Assembly (NCBI GenBank): GCA_024998595.1
Contig: JACOEK010000004.1
Span: 558,001 to 622,000, forward strand
Length of the DNA: 64,000 bases
From: Nitrospira sp.
GTDB taxonomy: Bacteria; Nitrospirota; Nitrospiria; Nitrospirales; Nitrospiraceae
Direction: 5' to 3'
In this document: in pieces, positions 1-8,695 of the stretch
Layout: the number at the start of each line of letters is the position of its first letter
How positions within the stretch are numbered: the first letter of the stretch is position 1
The notes under the pieces: generated by a model
What the model was told of the DNA's origin: nothing
Database searches by the model: none
The model's input: only the letters and a program-made list of their open reading frames with translations
Made by a program: the position numbers and the translations under genes

Positions 1-906
1 GATGACACGATGGAGCAGCTCGTGGCCGTGGTGCGGACGTTACGTCAGGCGCACCGGTTCGGCGGCTACATTCATCTGAAGGCCATCCCGGGCGCATCGC
101 AGGGGCTCATCGAGGAGGCGGGACGCTGGGTGGACCGGCTGAGCGCCAACATCGAGCTGCCGACTCAGGCCGACTTGGTGCAGCTCGCCCCCGAGAAACA
201 GATCACGGTCATCGAAGGCACGATGTCGCAGATTCAAGAAGGCGTGCAGGCGGCGCGCGAGGAGAAATCGTATCGCCGAGCCGCGCCTGCGTTCGCGCCG
301 GCCGGCCAATCGACGCAGATGGTCATCGGGGCCACGCCGAGCACGGACGCGACGATTCTCGCCACGGCCGCGCATCTCTATCAGAGCTACGGCCTCAGGC
401 GGGTCTACTACTCCGCCTTCAGTCCCTATCCCCACGCCGATCCGCGCCTGCCGTTGCAGGCGCCGCCGCTCGTGCGTGAGCATCGTCTCTATCAAGCCGA
501 CTGGCTGACCCGGTTTTATGGGTTCTCGATGGAGGAGCTGACCACCACCGACGATCCGAATCTCTCGTTGGATCTCGACCCGAAACTGGCCTGGGCTCTA
601 CGACATCGAGATCGCTTTCCCGTGGATGTGAATCGCGCGTCGCGCGAAGTGCTGTTGCGGGTGCCTGGGTTGGGGTACAAGAACGTCGCTAAGATCCTGT
701 CTATTCGCCGCTACCATCGGGTGACGTTGGATGATCTGCGGAAGTTGCACGTGCCGTTGCGACGGGTGCGTCCGTTCGTGCTCACGCCCGCCCATTCGGA
801 GCGGTTCTTGCGATTGGACCGCGACGATCTCCCTTCGTTGCTCGTCAAACCGGCGCAGTTGGAACTGTTCTCCGCCTCGCTCGACACCCTCTCCGGGCAA
901 CTCTGA
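1..906 (+). CDS. Radical-SAM protein of the UDG-linked DNA repair pair (5' end cut by window)
   Basis: The frame is open to the first base, so the true start and the CxxxCxxC iron-sulfur motif expected of a radical-SAM enzyme lie outside the window. What is visible is the C-terminal half of the SAM barrel (IHLKAIPGAS, IELPT near the start) and a C-terminal helix-hairpin-helix segment (VNRASREVLLRVPGLG at about 605-690), which fits DNA contact. Family memory: this matches the putative DNA modification/repair radical-SAM proteins that sit next to a UDG-like partner. The stop is 2 nt before the next gene, so the two are almost certainly co-transcribed. The reaction is not known to me; the neighbour suggests work on damaged or uracil-containing DNA. 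Confidence 0.8.
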   Translation, partial: DDTMEQLVAVVRTLRQAHRFGGYIHLKAIPGASQGLIEEAGRWVDRLSANIELPTQADLVQLAPEKQITVIEGTMSQIQEGVQAAREEKSYRRAAPAFAPAGQSTQMVIGATPSTDATILATAAHLYQSYGLRRVYYSAFSPYPHADPRLPLQAPPLVREHRLYQADWLTRFYGFSMEELTTTDDPNLSLDLDPKLAWALRHRDRFPVDVNRASREVLLRVPGLGYKNVAKILSIRRYHRVTLDDLRKLHVPLRRVRPFVLTPAHSERFLRLDRDDLPSLLVKPAQLELFSASLDTLSGQL

Positions 907-908
907 CC

Positions 909-2309
909 ATGCGCGAGATTCGTTTCACGCCGACGCCTGACGGATGGCTGACAGCGGCTATGGAACAGTTGGGCGACCGCCGTATGCCTTCCGACCTGCT
1001 CTGGACGGAAAACACAGCCGACCAACCGGCGTTGCCAGGCCTCTTTGCCGAGGGACCGGACGAAGGCCTGACAGCGAATCCTCCAGTACGTTCTGCGCCG
1101 GCGGCTTCAGTACCCGGTGAGTTTCGCAAGTTGCTTCGCATGGTGGCCTGCCATCGGGATCGCTCCAAGTGGGCGCTGCTCTATTCCGTCTTGTGGCGAC
1201 TGACGACCAGCCAACCGCGATTGTTGGCGATCGAAGTGGATGGTGAGGTGAGTCGCCTGCTGACGATGCAACGGCAGGTCCAGCGCGACGTCTATCACAT
1301 GAAGGCCTACGTGCGGTTTCGGAAAGTCACGGATGGCCCGGACGACCACTACATCGCCTGGCACCAGCCGGATCATCCCGTGCTGCCGCTCGCGGCTCCT
1401 TTTTTCGTAGAGCGGTTTGCCGCGCTGCGCTGGTCGATCCTGACTCCGGATGCCTCGGCCCATTGGGACGGGGAGACCGTCTCCTTCGGCCCCGGCATGA
1501 CGCAGCGGGAAGCCCCGACCGACGATGCGTTGGAGACGGCCTGGCGGACCTATTACGCCGCGACGTTCAACCCGGCCCGCATTAATCCGACGGCCATGCG
1601 GGCGCAGTTACCTGGACGATTTTGGAAAGGCCTGCCGGAATCTCGCCTGATCGCGCCGCTCACGCAGGCGGTGCGCGCCAGCGTGGGGCACGTAATGGAC
1701 ACCCGTCACCACATGGCCGCCTTGCCGATGGCCGCCTCCTTGCCGGAGCTCGCGCAAGCCGCCACGAGCTGTACAGGTTGCGATCTGCACCTGGCTGCCA
1801 CGCAGACTGTCTTCGGACGCGGCCCGTCCAATGCCCGCATCATGCTCGTGGGGGAGCAGCCTGGCGATCAGGAAGATCTGGCCGGCGAACCGTTCGTGGG
1901 CCCGGCCGGTGAGGTGTTGAATCACGCGTTGGAACAGGCGGGCATCGACCGTTCACAGCTGTATGTGACGAATGCCGTCAAACATTTCCGCTTCGTGTTC
2001 GAGGGCCGGCTCCGTCGGCACAAGGCTCCGAGGCCATCGGACATTGTCTCCTGCCGGCCCTGGCTCGAAGCGGAGCTGAAGGCGGTACAGCCGGAGGTGG
2101 TCGTCTGTCTGGGCCGAACCGCCGCGCAGTCACTCATCGGCGGGCAGGTGTCAGTGGAGCAACAGCGAGGACGGTTTTTCAGCAGCCCCTTCTCGTCCAG
2201 GATGTTGCTGACCTACCATCCCTCCAGCATTCTTCGCGCGCGGGATCGAGTGACGCAGGATCGGTTATTCAATCTTCTTGTGCAGGATCTGAAGACGGCC
2301 GTGGCTTGA
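909..2309 (+). CDS. DUF4130 / UdgX-type uracil-DNA glycosylase fusion
   Basis: 466 residues with two parts. Residues about 70-245 carry the DUF4130 pattern (WALLYSVLWRLT; YHMKAYVRFRKV; YIAWHQPDHPVLPL). Residues about 285-466 are a family-4-like uracil-DNA glycosylase with CTGC (C288, C291), GEQPGDQEDLAG at 315 and HPSSILR at 437. The loop RLRRHKAP places His371 where the UdgX subgroup (KRRIHKTP) has the histidine known to form a covalent bond with uracil-derived DNA sites, so suicidal UdgX chemistry is expected (inference from family). C288, C291 and C382 are candidate Fe-S ligands. The gene starts 2 nt after the radical-SAM gene. A short inverted repeat follows the stop. Confidence 0.88.
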   Translation: MREIRFTPTPDGWLTAAMEQLGDRRMPSDLLWTENTADQPALPGLFAEGPDEGLTANPPVRSAPAASVPGEFRKLLRMVACHRDRSKWALLYSVLWRLTTSQPRLLAIEVDGEVSRLLTMQRQVQRDVYHMKAYVRFRKVTDGPDDHYIAWHQPDHPVLPLAAPFFVERFAALRWSILTPDASAHWDGETVSFGPGMTQREAPTDDALETAWRTYYAATFNPARINPTAMRAQLPGRFWKGLPESRLIAPLTQAVRASVGHVMDTRHHMAALPMAASLPELAQAATSCTGCDLHLAATQTVFGRGPSNARIMLVGEQPGDQEDLAGEPFVGPAGEVLNHALEQAGIDRSQLYVTNAVKHFRFVFEGRLRRHKAPRPSDIVSCRPWLEAELKAVQPEVVVCLGRTAAQSLIGGQVSVEQQRGRFFSSPFSSRMLLTYHPSSILRARDRVTQDRLFNLLVQDLKTAVA

Positions 2310-2310
2310 G

Positions 2311-2335
2311 GGCAGAAGACTGGTTCTGCTCTGCC
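2311..2335 (+). terminator. Possible terminator hairpin after the UDG fusion
   Basis: GGCAGAA at 2311-2317 can pair with TTCTGC at 2324-2329, and GGCAG with CTGCC at 2331-2335. There is no T tract, so intrinsic termination is doubtful. Confidence 0.25.
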
Positions 2336-2365
2336 GGGCCGAAAGCGGTTAACGCCACGTTCGCT

Positions 2366-2385
2366 TAGCCGATTCAAATCGGCTA
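2366..2385. promoter_or_regulatory. 20-bp palindrome upstream of the pterin dehydratase gene
   Basis: TAGCCGATT and AATCGGCTA are perfect 9-bp arms separated by CA, centred about 87 nt before the dehydratase start. The size and near-zero spacer suit a dimeric repressor operator better than an RNA hairpin. The cognate regulator is unknown. Confidence 0.4.
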
Positions 2386-2462
2386 GAGTGTAAATGAAGG
2401 CGAAGCATCACAGAGTATCGACGCGAGCGTCACGCAACGAATCTGAAAAGGAGACTCACAGC

Positions 2463-2750
2463 ATGCCTGCAATGAAACCGAAAGACGTTCAGTTGCAATT
2501 GAAGTCCGTTCCCAAGTGGTCGAGACGTGCGAAAACCCTGGTGCGAACCTATCAGTTCAAGACTTTCATGGATAGCTTGAAGTTCGTCACGCTCGTCGCA
2601 AAGCGCGCCGAGAAGAGCCAGCACCATCCCGATATCGACATCCGCTACAACAAGGTCACCTTGAATCTCACTACTCATGACGAAGGCGGGCTGACGGAGA
2701 AGGACTTTCTCATGGCGCAGCAATGCGACGAGGCCTTCGCGAAACGGTAG
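2463..2750 (+). CDS. phhB: 4a-hydroxytetrahydrobiopterin dehydratase (pterin-4a-carbinolamine dehydratase)
   Basis: 95 residues. The active-site signature is complete: EKSQHHPDIDIRY followed nine residues later by the conserved H and then D. The enzyme dehydrates 4a-hydroxytetrahydropterin, normally to regenerate the cofactor of aromatic amino-acid hydroxylases. No hydroxylase gene is in the window, so the partner may be elsewhere or the enzyme may serve molybdopterin or general pterin housekeeping (inference). The start at 2463 is chosen because AAAAGGAG lies 9 nt upstream and the family signature follows at normal distance; an in-frame ATG at 2394 would add 23 residues unlike the family. 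Confidence 0.9.
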   Translation: MPAMKPKDVQLQLKSVPKWSRRAKTLVRTYQFKTFMDSLKFVTLVAKRAEKSQHHPDIDIRYNKVTLNLTTHDEGGLTEKDFLMAQQCDEAFAKR

Positions 2751-2864
2751 GAGGGTTGGTCTTCGTCCGGCGCATCCGGTCCGCAATTTCCCCCTGTTGA
2801 AAACTCCTCCCTTTCTGTAAGCTGGACTTTGGATCCATCCTATTGATCGAGGAGGGAGGTCAGC

Positions 2865-4106
2865 ATGAAATCTTTTCCCATGGTCATTCTGGGCGGAGGC
2901 GTGGGGACCGGATATGCGGCGAAGGAATTCGTCTCGCAAGGCGGCGGCAAGGGGCAGCTTGCGATCGTCACGGCGGAGCATATTCCGTCATACGAACGGC
3001 CGCCCCTGTCGAAGGAATTTCTGGCCGGCGAAAAGAAACGCGACGACATTCTGATTTCGGATAGCCAGTTCTATCAGAAACAGGGCATCACCCTGTTTCG
3101 AGACTTTCGCGTGCAGAAGGTGGACTTCAGACGCCGTCTGCTCCATGGTCCCTCCCGCCAAACCATCGGCTTCGAGAAACTGCTGGTCGCCACCGGGTCT
3201 TCGGTGCGCAAGTTGACCGTGCCTGGTGCCGATCAGCCATGGATCTATTATCTGCGACAACTGCTGGACTCGCAGCACATCCATCAGCACATCAAAAGGG
3301 GCAAACAGGCCGTGGTGATTGGATCCGGATTTATCGGCATGGAAGTCGCCTCGGTCCTCACCAGGCAAGGTATGCCGACCACCATGGTGTTTCCCGGCGA
3401 CCGCGTCTGGGAACATGTGTTCACGCCGGAGGTCTCAGCCTTTTTCGAGAAGCAGTTTTCCGGTCACGGCATCCGCTTGATGCGGGCGCAGAAAGTCGTC
3501 GGCTTCGCGCGCGAGCAGGGCACAGGACAGGTTCTGCTATCTACCGGCCGGCAGATCCCGGCAGACCTCGTCGTGGCCGGCATCGGCGTCACCCCGACCT
3601 TGGATCTTTTCAGACGATCACCGCTCGAACACGATGAGAACGGCATCAAGGTGAACGAGTATCTTGAGACCAGTGTGGATAGCGTGTGGGCGGCCGGCGA
3701 TATCGCGAACTATCCGGATCGGATTTTTCGCCGGCGCATGCGGATCGAGCATTGGGATAATGCGGTGGAGCAGGGGCGGGTTGCCATGCGCAACATGATG
3801 GACAAGTTCCAGCCCTTCATCCACGTGCCCTATTTCTTTTCCGACGAGTTCGATCTGTCGTACGAATACTGGGGCGATGCGAAGGGGCACGATCAGGTCG
3901 TGTACCGCGGGGAGATGAAGAAGAAACAGCTCAGTGTCTGGTGGCTCAAGAAAGGGACACTCTGCGCGGCCCTGCTGATGAATCGTCCCAACGAAGAACG
4001 CCAGTATGCGCCTCGCTGGATTCTCCGTCGCGCGAAGCTCGATCCCAACGCACTCAGAACGGCGAAGAGCGTGAGGTCGTTGGATCGCACGTTCGGTCAG
4101 GATTGA
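2865..4106 (+). CDS. FAD-dependent pyridine nucleotide oxidoreductase (ferredoxin/monodehydroascorbate reductase-like)
   Basis: 413 residues. FAD-binding GGGVGTG near residue 10, NAD(P)-binding GSGFIGME near 152 and the second FAD motif VWAAGDIAN near 275 are in family order. The C-terminal tail (EYWGDAKGHD; SVWWLKKGTLCAALLMN) resembles the reductases that pass electrons from NAD(P)H to a ferredoxin, rubredoxin or monodehydroascorbate. No CxxxxC redox disulfide is seen, so it is not a disulfide reductase. A strong GGAGGGAGG Shine-Dalgarno precedes the ATG. The acceptor protein is not encoded nearby. A hairpin at 4149-4170 may end the transcript. Confidence 0.85.
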   Translation: MKSFPMVILGGGVGTGYAAKEFVSQGGGKGQLAIVTAEHIPSYERPPLSKEFLAGEKKRDDILISDSQFYQKQGITLFRDFRVQKVDFRRRLLHGPSRQTIGFEKLLVATGSSVRKLTVPGADQPWIYYLRQLLDSQHIHQHIKRGKQAVVIGSGFIGMEVASVLTRQGMPTTMVFPGDRVWEHVFTPEVSAFFEKQFSGHGIRLMRAQKVVGFAREQGTGQVLLSTGRQIPADLVVAGIGVTPTLDLFRRSPLEHDENGIKVNEYLETSVDSVWAAGDIANYPDRIFRRRMRIEHWDNAVEQGRVAMRNMMDKFQPFIHVPYFFSDEFDLSYEYWGDAKGHDQVVYRGEMKKKQLSVWWLKKGTLCAALLMNRPNEERQYAPRWILRRAKLDPNALRTAKSVRSLDRTFGQD

Positions 4107-4148
4107 TGCGGGGTTAGCCGGCTTCCCTATTCATCAGACCAGTCTGTT

Positions 4149-4170
4149 AAAGCCGCGAGGCAGGGGCTTT
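4149..4170 (+). terminator. Possible terminator hairpin
   Basis: AAAGCC at 4149-4154 pairs with GGCTTT at 4165-4170 around a 10-nt loop, 43 nt after the oxidoreductase stop. The right arm ends in TTT but is followed by CCCC rather than more T. Confidence 0.35.
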
Positions 4171-4243
4171 CCCCAGTATGTCCTTCTCCCCATGAGGGTT
4201 ACGCTAACAGGTGATAGCGACTCGATTACAACATGGAGGACAT

Positions 4244-4561
4244 ATGATGAAACGAACTGTTGAAATGCTGCTCGTGGCAGCCTTGGTGACTTCAGGCGGT
4301 GGGCTCGCGTTCGCAGCCGATCCTATGAAGGATAAGGAAGCGACTCCGACCATCGGCGAGCGGATCACCAAGGATGCCGTAAAGGGTACGCTGATGAAGA
4401 TCGACGGGGAGTTTTACCAGATCCGAAATACAGACGGCGAGCTGGTGAAAGTCCATGTGGACAAGAGCACGAAACTCGACAAGGTGGTCGAGGGCGATAT
4501 GGTCAAGGCCTATGTCACCGACAAGGGTCATGTGACCACGTTGCAGCGGGTCGAGAAATAG
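4244..4561 (+). CDS. Small exported protein, unknown function
   Basis: About 105 residues. A Lys/Arg start followed by a hydrophobic run ending in AFAAD gives a clear signal peptide, so the mature chain of about 80 residues is periplasmic. It contains a strand-rich repeat pattern (GTLMKIDGEFYQIRN; VKVHVDKSTKLDKV; DMVKAYVTDKGHV), suggesting a small OB- or barrel-like fold. GGAGGA at 4235-4240 serves either ATG 4244 or ATG 4247; the second has the better spacing. I do not recognise a named family. Confidence 0.75.
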   Translation: MMKRTVEMLLVAALVTSGGGLAFAADPMKDKEATPTIGERITKDAVKGTLMKIDGEFYQIRNTDGELVKVHVDKSTKLDKVVEGDMVKAYVTDKGHVTTLQRVEK

Positions 4562-4579
4562 TCTCCGCGACGAAATCCT

Positions 4580-4607
4580 GGGCGGCGGGCCTGCAAGCCT
4601 GCCGCCC
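4580..4607 (+). terminator. GC-rich hairpin between the small exported protein and pssA
   Basis: GGGCGGCGGGC (4580-4590) pairs with GCCTGCCGCCC (4597-4607): 11 bp including one G.U pair, 6-nt loop. It has no T tract. It lies 18 nt past a stop and about 94 nt before the pssA start, so it could attenuate or block read-through. Confidence 0.4.
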
Positions 4608-4700
4608 GATTCGATGGTAGTGAATTCTGTTGCTGGACATTCGTCCAAACCCCGCGTAGATTTTCCAGCCGTGGCCGCTACACCACACAAACATTTCTCG

Positions 4701-5297
4701 ATGCTCCGCGAGTTTCATCTCGCCGATGTGCTTACGCTAGGCAACGCTGCCTGCGGGCTCGCGGGGGTGTTGCTCGCCATGCAGTACATGAGCAGCCCGT
4801 CGCAGACACATTTCTTCGCCGCCGCGGCCCTGGCTCCGGCGGCGCTGTTGTTCGACTGGTTCGACGGCCGGGTCGCGCGATGGCGTCATCAACAGTCGGT
4901 GCTCGGGCGGGAGTTGGATTCGCTGGCCGACATCATCTCCTTCGGCGTCGCGCCGGCCGCATTGGGCTTCGCCGCCGGACTGCGGGGAGGGTGGGACTGG
5001 ATGGCGCTGACGTACTTCGTCTGCTGCGGGGTGAGCCGATTGGCCCGCTACAATGTGACGGCCGAGAGTCTATTTGCCGGACGCGACAAGGTGGCCTATT
5101 TCGAAGGCACCCCGATTCCGACCACTGCGCTCTTGACCGGCATCCTCGCTCTGGCTGCCTGGCAAGACCGGCTCGGCGATCGGCTCTACTGGGGTGTATG
5201 GACCATCGGGCCGGCAGATTTGCATCCTCTGTCCTTCCTTTTCATCCTTTCCGGCACCCTGATGATCAGTAAAACCCTCCACATTCCCAAGCTGTAA
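4701..5297 (+). CDS. pssA: CDP-diacylglycerol--serine O-phosphatidyltransferase
   Basis: 198 residues from ATG 4701. The CDP-alcohol phosphatidyltransferase signature DG(x2)AR(x8)G(x3)D(x3)D is exact at residues 55-77. Hydrophobic segments give five to six membrane spans. The enzyme makes phosphatidylserine from CDP-diacylglycerol and serine in the inner membrane, the first step to phosphatidylethanolamine. The assignment to PssA rather than another family member rests on the N-terminal pattern (ADVLTLGNAACGLAG) and SLADIISFGVAPA. No psd gene is adjacent. An in-frame ATG at 4614 would add 29 polar residues not typical of the family. Confidence 0.85.
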   Translation: MLREFHLADVLTLGNAACGLAGVLLAMQYMSSPSQTHFFAAAALAPAALLFDWFDGRVARWRHQQSVLGRELDSLADIISFGVAPAALGFAAGLRGGWDWMALTYFVCCGVSRLARYNVTAESLFAGRDKVAYFEGTPIPTTALLTGILALAAWQDRLGDRLYWGVWTIGPADLHPLSFLFILSGTLMISKTLHIPKL

Positions 5298-5574
5298 TGG
5301 TCCGGGGGGGCGCACATCTCTTCCACATTTACTCCCAAACGGTCAGTACCTCATGTCCACCCTCTCTACTCTCCGTCTGGCCTGAAGCTCCCAACAACTC
5401 CCTAAGCATGGCCCATTTCGCGCCGCTTTGTAGGAATACGTCACGCCTGAGATAGCAGTTCACATCCTCTTGTCGCCAGAGACTCAAGCCTCACTGGCAG
5501 ATCACCGACAAAGAATCTCGAGAATCGTAGGCCGCGACAACGTAGGAATCCGAGCGAAGCAGAAGGAGCCTTTC

Positions 5575-7251
5575 ATGATGACCGCGCTGATGGACCGGCT
5601 GTCCATTCGTTTCAAACTCGCTTTGATTGCAGGCCCTTTTTTGCTGGGACTGGTGGTGATCGTGGTCACGGGCTACGCGACGATCGGCGAAGTGAAGGTC
5701 AATGGGCCCTTGTATCAAGGCATCGTTGAAACGAAGGATCTGGTGGCCGATGTCCTCCCCCCGCCGCAGTACCTTCTCGAGTCCTATCTCGTGACGCTTC
5801 AGATGCTTCAGGAAACGGATCAACGCGCGTTGCAGCAGTTGGTCGCACGGGGCAAACAACTGCGCAAGGAATATGAGGAGCGCCACGCCCATTGGGTAAG
5901 AACGCTGGCAGCAGGGCCGATGAAAACCGCGCTTGTGGAGAAGTCGTACAGATCCGGCGTGGCCTTCCTGGACTCACGCGACCAGGAGTTTGTCCCCGCG
6001 GTGCTGGCGGGAGATGTGATCAAAGCCCGTGCGCTTGCGGCAGGGAAATTGAATCAGCATTATCGCGAGCATCGGGAAGCGATCGACGAGGTTGTGGCCG
6101 CTGCGATGCCCTGGCAACTCCAGCAGGAAGCGCAGGCGACAGAAATCGTTCAAGCCCGTATCAATAAGATTGCGCTCGTCTCCCTGGTCATCCTAGGCGC
6201 CGCCACGGTGGTGGGGCTGACTATTGCCCGACGCATTACCAGTCGTCTGTCGACCATCGAGTCGTGTTTTCAGACGATCTCCGGCGGCGACTTACGCATT
6301 CGTATTCCCGTCCAAGGAGAAGACGAGGTGGCAAGGTTGAGCCGGGCGACGAATGCGCTGCTCGACAATCTCGAAGGCATGATCGGGCGGGTGGCGATGG
6401 TCACCGAACAATTGGCGTCTGCGGCCGTGCAGCTCTCAGCCACGGCGGTGGAAATTTCAGGCGGCACCGCTCGCCTGACGTCACGCGCCACTCACACGGC
6501 CGCGGCGGTCGAAGAGATGAACGCGACGGTCGGGCAGGTCGCGCAGAATTCCGGCAAGGCAGCCTGCCTGGCGCGGGAGACCGTCGAAACCGCGAAGGAC
6601 GGCGGGGTGGTGGTGTCGAATACAATCGAGGGGATGGAACTGCTGTCGGACGCGGTCTCCAGTTCGTCGACGATCATTACCGAGTTGGGAAAATCCTCCG
6701 ATCAAATCGGCGTGATTGTCGGCACGATCGAAGATATTGCCGATCAAACGAATTTGTTGGCGTTAAATGCCGCGATCGAAGCCGCGCGGGCCGGGGAACA
6801 AGGCCGCGGGTTTGCCGTCGTGGCCGATGAAGTTCGCAAGCTGGCGGAACGGACCACCAAGGCCACCAAAGAAATCAGCGATATGATCCGCCAGATTCAG
6901 CAGGACACACGCGGCGCGGTGGATTCCATGCAGCATGGCAAGGAGAAGGTGTCCGCCGGAGTGGACCTCGCCAATAAAACCGGCCAAGCACTGACCAAAA
7001 TTGTGCGGATGGTTTCGGAAAGCGCGGATATGATTCAGCAGATTGCCGTCGCTTCTGAAGAACAATCCACTGCGACCCAACAGATCGCGGCCGACATCGA
7101 GAATGTGGCCCAGGTGACCAAGGAGTCGGCCGCTGGAGCGAATGAATCGGCCAAAGCCTGCCAGGACCTGAGTCAAATTGCGATTGAACTGCAACGGCTG
7201 GTCGGAAATTTCCGTGTCTCCAAAACAGGCAGGCCTTCGACCGTGGCATAA
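5575..7251 (+). CDS. Methyl-accepting chemotaxis protein
   Basis: 558 residues. Span 1 at about 11-34, an extracytoplasmic helical sensor of about 165 residues, span 2 at about 199-218 ([20 protein letters not shown]), a HAMP domain, then a long coiled-coil signalling domain with the conserved tip [18 protein letters not shown] near residue 410. The sensor looks like a helical bundle and has no recognisable ligand motif. It would signal to CheA/CheW at the inner membrane, but no che gene is in the window. ATG 5575 follows AGAAGGAG; an upstream TTG at 5470 is in frame but lacks support. Confidence 0.92.
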   Translation: MMTALMDRLSIRFKLALIAGPFLLGLVVIVVTGYATIGEVKVNGPLYQGIVETKDLVADVLPPPQYLLESYLVTLQMLQETDQRALQQLVARGKQLRKEYEERHAHWVRTLAAGPMKTALVEKSYRSGVAFLDSRDQEFVPAVLAGDVIKARALAAGKLNQHYREHREAIDEVVAAAMPWQLQQEAQATEIVQARINKIALVSLVILGAATVVGLTIARRITSRLSTIESCFQTISGGDLRIRIPVQGEDEVARLSRATNALLDNLEGMIGRVAMVTEQLASAAVQLSATAVEISGGTARLTSRATHTAAAVEEMNATVGQVAQNSGKAACLARETVETAKDGGVVVSNTIEGMELLSDAVSSSSTIITELGKSSDQIGVIVGTIEDIADQTNLLALNAAIEAARAGEQGRGFAVVADEVRKLAERTTKATKEISDMIRQIQQDTRGAVDSMQHGKEKVSAGVDLANKTGQALTKIVRMVSESADMIQQIAVASEEQSTATQQIAADIENVAQVTKESAAGANESAKACQDLSQIAIELQRLVGNFRVSKTGRPSTVA

Positions 7252-7297
7252 TCTGTCCTCGAGAGGGTTTGCGCGGGATACGGTTGAGGCAATACGC

Positions 7298-7846
7298 TTA
7301 TTTCTTCGCCTTATACATTTCGACTGTCTCCCGAATTTTCACCCATTTGTCCCAGCCGTACCCTTTGGCTGTGTTCCTGATCGACTCCCTGGCGCCCTCG
7401 ATGACTTTCCTCACCTGTTCCCGGTCCATGGTCGACGCATGTCGCACCATGATGTGGAGCGTCTGCGGATCGGCGAGAAAGATGTCCAGCGAATAGGGAC
7501 GGTCGGGGCTGGCCTCTCGTCTGAGGCCTGCTCTCACAATCAAGGCCAACCATTCACCCTCCGTGGGCGTATAGGGCGAAAGGCCGGGCCGCCCGGGCGT
7601 CGCTTGCGTCTCGGTTATCTCCGCTTCATCCCTGACTTTCTGACATTGATTGTTGCTACAGGCTTTGTGACGTGTTTGCCGGGTTTCCAGGCAGCCATGT
7701 TTATCGTCTGCGCTGATGGCATTGTCGAGGCACTTTCGCGCTTCTTCTTCCGCTGCGTAGAAACAATCTGAACAGGGGCTTTGGGCGTAGACAGGGGCGG
7801 TAAGCCACAGCGGTAGAAGCAGGGCGCACAGCAGCCATCGGTTCAT
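7298..7846 (-). CDS. Exported cysteine-containing protein, unknown function
   Basis: 182 residues. The N-terminus is a signal peptide (LLCALLLPLWLTAPVYA, cut near residue 21). The mature N-terminal part has six Cys between about residues 25 and 68 (CSDC; RKC; HGC; KAC; NQC), likely paired as disulfides in the periplasm. The C-terminal half is a mixed helical/strand domain with RPYSLDIFLADPQTLHIMV. GGGAGG precedes the ATG. It converges on the chemoreceptor gene with a 46-nt gap. No family recognised. Confidence 0.7.
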   Translation of the reverse strand: MNRWLLCALLLPLWLTAPVYAQSPCSDCFYAAEEEARKCLDNAISADDKHGCLETRQTRHKACSNNQCQKVRDEAEITETQATPGRPGLSPYTPTEGEWLALIVRAGLRREASPDRPYSLDIFLADPQTLHIMVRHASTMDREQVRKVIEGARESIRNTAKGYGWDKWVKIRETVEMYKAKK

Positions 7847-7938
7847 GATCGGACCTCCCGTACCCTTCCTCTACGCCACTCGCGGCGCGATTTCAATCAT
7901 GTTCCCCGGAGAGAGTCGCAAGGCCGCATCCGGACGGC

Positions 7939-7961
7939 GATTGACGGGCAAGGCGTCAATC
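7939..7961. promoter_or_regulatory. Inverted repeat upstream of the haem-binding protein gene
   Basis: GATTGACG (7939-7946) and CGTCAATC (7954-7961) are perfect 8-bp arms around GGCAAGG, 56 nt before the start at 8017. It could be an operator or a short leader hairpin; nothing in the sequence decides. Confidence 0.3.
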
Positions 7962-8016
7962 GGCTAGTCTCCGGCACCTACGCGGGTTTTGTTGGATTTC
8001 CTTTGCGAGGCTTCCC

Positions 8017-8661
8017 ATGCGGCTGCGACACGGCATGATGGTGCTGATCCTGATCGGGTGCCTTCCTTTCCTGGGTTGGAATCTGGCCTCGGCCGAACCC
8101 TCTTTCGATCTTACGGCCCACTACATCCTGGACATCGTCAAAGCCTTTCGCACCGCCTACGTCTTGCAGGTGGTTGAGCACACACGAGAAGGCGGCCTAT
8201 CGCCTCAGGAAAATTGGGAAACCGACGCGCATCTGCTGCCTCTCCCTGCGCAGTTCGTCAAGGCGGCGGCCGGACAGGTGCAGAGCGTGGAGATCGGGCT
8301 GATCAGCCTCTCGCCTGTCAACCCGGAAAACCGCCCCCGCACCGCCGCCGAAGCCGATGCCTTGATCAGTCTGGAGAAAGACCGGTCGCGCAGCTTCGTG
8401 AGTTTTGTCGATGGCGATCAATTTAAGGCGCTGTCGGCGGATTTGGCGCTCGTTCGCTCCTGCCTCGATTGTCACAATAACCATCCCCGCGCAGTGCGGA
8501 GGAACTTTCAGCAAGGGGATGTGATGGGGGCGCTGGTGGTGCGGATGAATCGTGTGGAGCAGGGCCCCGGCCTGACGTTGCCTCCCGAGCCGCTCCCGCG
8601 TTCACCCGGATCCTACGACCGGCTGAAACCGCCCTCGTTCGAGACACCCTGGGTCAGGTGA
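8017..8661 (+). CDS. Exported Tll0287-like (DUF3365) protein with one c-type haem motif
   Basis: 214 residues. A signal peptide (LILIGCLPFLGWNLASA) precedes a domain resembling the DUF3365/Tll0287-like haem sensor fold. One CxxCH motif (CLDCH) has C149, C152 and H153, followed by NNHP. A single covalently attached haem in the periplasm is expected. Family members are stand-alone redox or gas-sensing proteins or the sensor parts of kinases; here there is no kinase domain. The C-terminus is a Pro/Arg-rich tail. The next gene starts 34 nt downstream. Confidence 0.8.
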   Translation: MRLRHGMMVLILIGCLPFLGWNLASAEPSFDLTAHYILDIVKAFRTAYVLQVVEHTREGGLSPQENWETDAHLLPLPAQFVKAAAGQVQSVEIGLISLSPVNPENRPRTAAEADALISLEKDRSRSFVSFVDGDQFKALSADLALVRSCLDCHNNHPRAVRRNFQQGDVMGALVVRMNRVEQGPGLTLPPEPLPRSPGSYDRLKPPSFETPWVR

Positions 8662-8695
8662 CGCCCGTCGCCTGAGGATTTCAAGGGGAGGCACG

